This document shows positions 62,853 through 64,000 of a stretch of 64,000 nucleotides of DNA, in pieces. Position numbers and translations under genes: made by a program. Source of the stretch: Bordetella petrii (lineage in GTDB: Bacteria > Pseudomonadota > Gammaproteobacteria > Burkholderiales > Burkholderiaceae_B); assembly GCA_017745595.1 (NCBI GenBank), contig WMBV01000002.1, positions 1 to 64,000 on the forward strand, read 5' to 3'. Numbering within the stretch: the first letter of the stretch is position 1; every line of letters starts with the position of its first letter. The notes beneath the pieces were generated by a model. It was given only the letters and a program-made list of their open reading frames with translations, was not told where the DNA came from and did no database searches.

Positions 62853-63272
62853 ATGCAAAAAAGCGACTCTCCACCTGACGGCATGCCCCTGGACATCGTT
62901 CAGCGGCTAAACGCGCTTCAGCACGTCGAACAGCGCGCCAGGCTGCGTTGCCTTATGCCGCTCATCGATGAACTCGTGCGGGCCGGCGTGTCCCATGCCG
63001 CGATCGTTGCCACTCTCGCCACCGACGGCATCGCCTTGACACCAAACGCGGTGCGCCAGGCGCTGTACCGGTGGCGCAAACGCCATCAAGTGCAGGCTGT
63101 CCGCCCACTTGCACCGACGCCGACGTCGGGACTCGCCACGCTGGCGCCGCCGCCAGCGCGGCCACACGTCGCCGCTGGCGGCGGCATCACGAGCAAGGCT
63201 GACCTCGTCCGCCTGCGTACTTCCAATGAAATTGACCTCAACGCGCTGGCCGAAATCGGTCGGCAGAAATAG
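62853..63272 (+). CDS. StbA-like HTH partition/stability protein
   Basis: A 139-residue protein from the ATG at 62853; the frame is open further upstream without similarity. The N-terminal half carries LVRAGVSHAAIVATLATDGIALTPNAVRQALYRWRKRH, a helix-turn-helix of the kind seen in plasmid StbA-type proteins. The linker and tail are Pro/Ala-rich. It is followed 12 bp later by an StbB-like ATPase, with AGGAG at its stop codon serving the next gene. Assignment rests on pairing and HTH pattern. Confidence 0.55.
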   Translation: MQKSDSPPDGMPLDIVQRLNALQHVEQRARLRCLMPLIDELVRAGVSHAAIVATLATDGIALTPNAVRQALYRWRKRHQVQAVRPLAPTPTSGLATLAPPPARPHVAAGGGITSKADLVRLRTSNEIDLNALAEIGRQK

Positions 63273-63284
63273 GAGTGATTCCCC

Positions 63285-64000
63285 ATGAAAGAAACTTCTC
63301 TGGCCACCCCGGGCGCACTGAAAATCGCCGTCTTGAACTATTCGGGTACCGTCGGCAAGACCACCGTCACCAGCCACGTGCTCGCCCCGCGTACCCAGGG
63401 CGCTGAAATCATCGCGGTGGAATCGACCAATGAAAGCGCGGCCGACCTGGGGCTGGACGTCGAGCAGATGCGGGGCGGCCATTTCGGCCGCCTCTTTCGC
63501 AAGCTGCTGATGGCCGAGGCCGCCATCGTCGACGTGGGCGCTTCCAACATCGAAGACTTCCTGACCGAACTGGTCAAGTACGACCAGGCGCATCTCGAGA
63601 TCGATTACTACGTGCTCCCTGTGATCCCGCTGGGCAAAGCGCAGCGCGAAACCATCAAGACGATCCAGGCCCTGGCCGAAATCGGCGTTCCCGCCGAGCG
63701 CGTGCGCGTGCTCTTCAATCGTGTCGATGCCGATGTGAAGGAAGAATTCGCAGCCATCTTCGGCTATGCCAGGCAAGCTGGCGGCTTCGTGGCCAACCCG
63801 GAGGCGGCAATCTTCGAGAACGAGGTGTTCGACCTCCTCGGTAACAGGCGCATCACCATCAAGGACATTCTTTCGGACCAGCGAGACTACCGGCAGGCTC
63901 TGCGGGAAGCGGCGCGCGACGACGTCAAGCTGATCGCGCAGCTGAGCGACATGCACGCCCTGCAGTCGCTTGCCCGACCCGTGGATCGCCAGCTCGACCG
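63285..64000 (+). CDS. stbB: StbB-like ParA-family ATPase (partial, runs off the window)
   Basis: The first 238 residues are present; the 3' end is outside the window. The deviant Walker A NYSGTVGKTTVTSH (about 19-32) and AAIVDVGASNIEDF mark a ParA/MinD-type ATPase of the StbB group found on conjugative plasmids. It should act with the HTH protein upstream in stable inheritance or in positioning for transfer. A strong AGGAG precedes the ATG. In an integrated element its persistence suggests an extrachromosomal phase. Confidence 0.75.
   Translation, partial: MKETSLATPGALKIAVLNYSGTVGKTTVTSHVLAPRTQGAEIIAVESTNESAADLGLDVEQMRGGHFGRLFRKLLMAEAAIVDVGASNIEDFLTELVKYDQAHLEIDYYVLPVIPLGKAQRETIKTIQALAEIGVPAERVRVLFNRVDADVKEEFAAIFGYARQAGGFVANPEAAIFENEVFDLLGNRRITIKDILSDQRDYRQALREAARDDVKLIAQLSDMHALQSLARPVDRQLD

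Larger units (their letters stand above)
38605..64000. mobile_element. Integrated conjugative-type element (left end and core), rimO insertion
   Basis: From the rimO break to the window end the sequence has clearly lower GC, different codon use and none of the REP-like repeats seen on the host side. It encodes a type IVb pilus operon, a VirB type IV secretion operon, a TrbM-like protein, an HTH replication-type protein, an origin-like region and an StbA/B-like partition pair. The left boundary is within or just after the rimO codons at 38604-38627. Integrase, relaxase and coupling protein were not found here, so the right end lies beyond 64000. Confidence 0.8.

Overview
This window is a Gram-negative chromosome of the Bordetella/Achromobacter type (order Burkholderiales, family Alcaligenaceae) carrying a large integrated conjugative-type element. 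The host assignment rests on very high GC, a Bug-type periplasmic solute receptor, and the gene orders rhodanese-grxC-secB-gpsA, gpmA-envC-ctpA-moeB and rsmB-DUF4390-ntrY-ntrX-trkA-trkH. A four-gene set matching the Bordetella lgm lipid A glucosamine locus supports it too. No rRNA, tRNA or CRISPR array was seen.

Region 1 (1-38465) is core chromosome. It opens with a 54-C homopolymer. A GntR-regulated pair follows (FAD hydroxyacid dehydrogenase plus aldehyde dehydrogenase), then an isochorismatase-fold protein without its catalytic triad and an RraA-like protein. Next come the gpmA-envC-ctpA-moeB operon, the divergent yibN-grxC-secB-gpsA operon, a Bug receptor, an MlrC-type peptidase, trmL, an aldehyde dehydrogenase, comF, a BioC-like methyltransferase and a YbdK ligase. 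A potassium-uptake and NtrXY block and rsmB follow. From 29.3 to 35.9 kb a two-component system lies beside the lgm-like genes (deacetylase, GtrA flippase, ArnT-like transferase, ArnC-like transferase) and a PAP2 phosphatase. Five intergenic sites carry one family of REP-like hairpins; none was seen in the element.

Region 2 (about 38.6 kb to the window end) is an integrated element of clearly lower GC. It interrupts rimO: only the first 53 codons remain, ending just after the first Fe-S cysteine motif, and are followed at once by foreign sequence. The element holds a type IVb thin-pilus operon (PilL, N, O, P, Q, R, S, V), a P-type VirB operon (VirB1 to VirB11, with a candidate 37-residue VirB7), and accessory genes. 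Beyond these lie an HTH replication-type protein, an origin-like region (consensus DnaA box, inverted repeats, three tandem 9-bp iterons) and an StbA/StbB-like partition operon that runs off the window.

The pilus set probably serves mating-pair contact in liquid and the VirB set DNA transfer. Relaxase, coupling protein, integrase and prepilin peptidase are not in view and may lie to the right. Co-location of pil, virB, ori-like and stb modules suggests a plasmid-derived integrative element.
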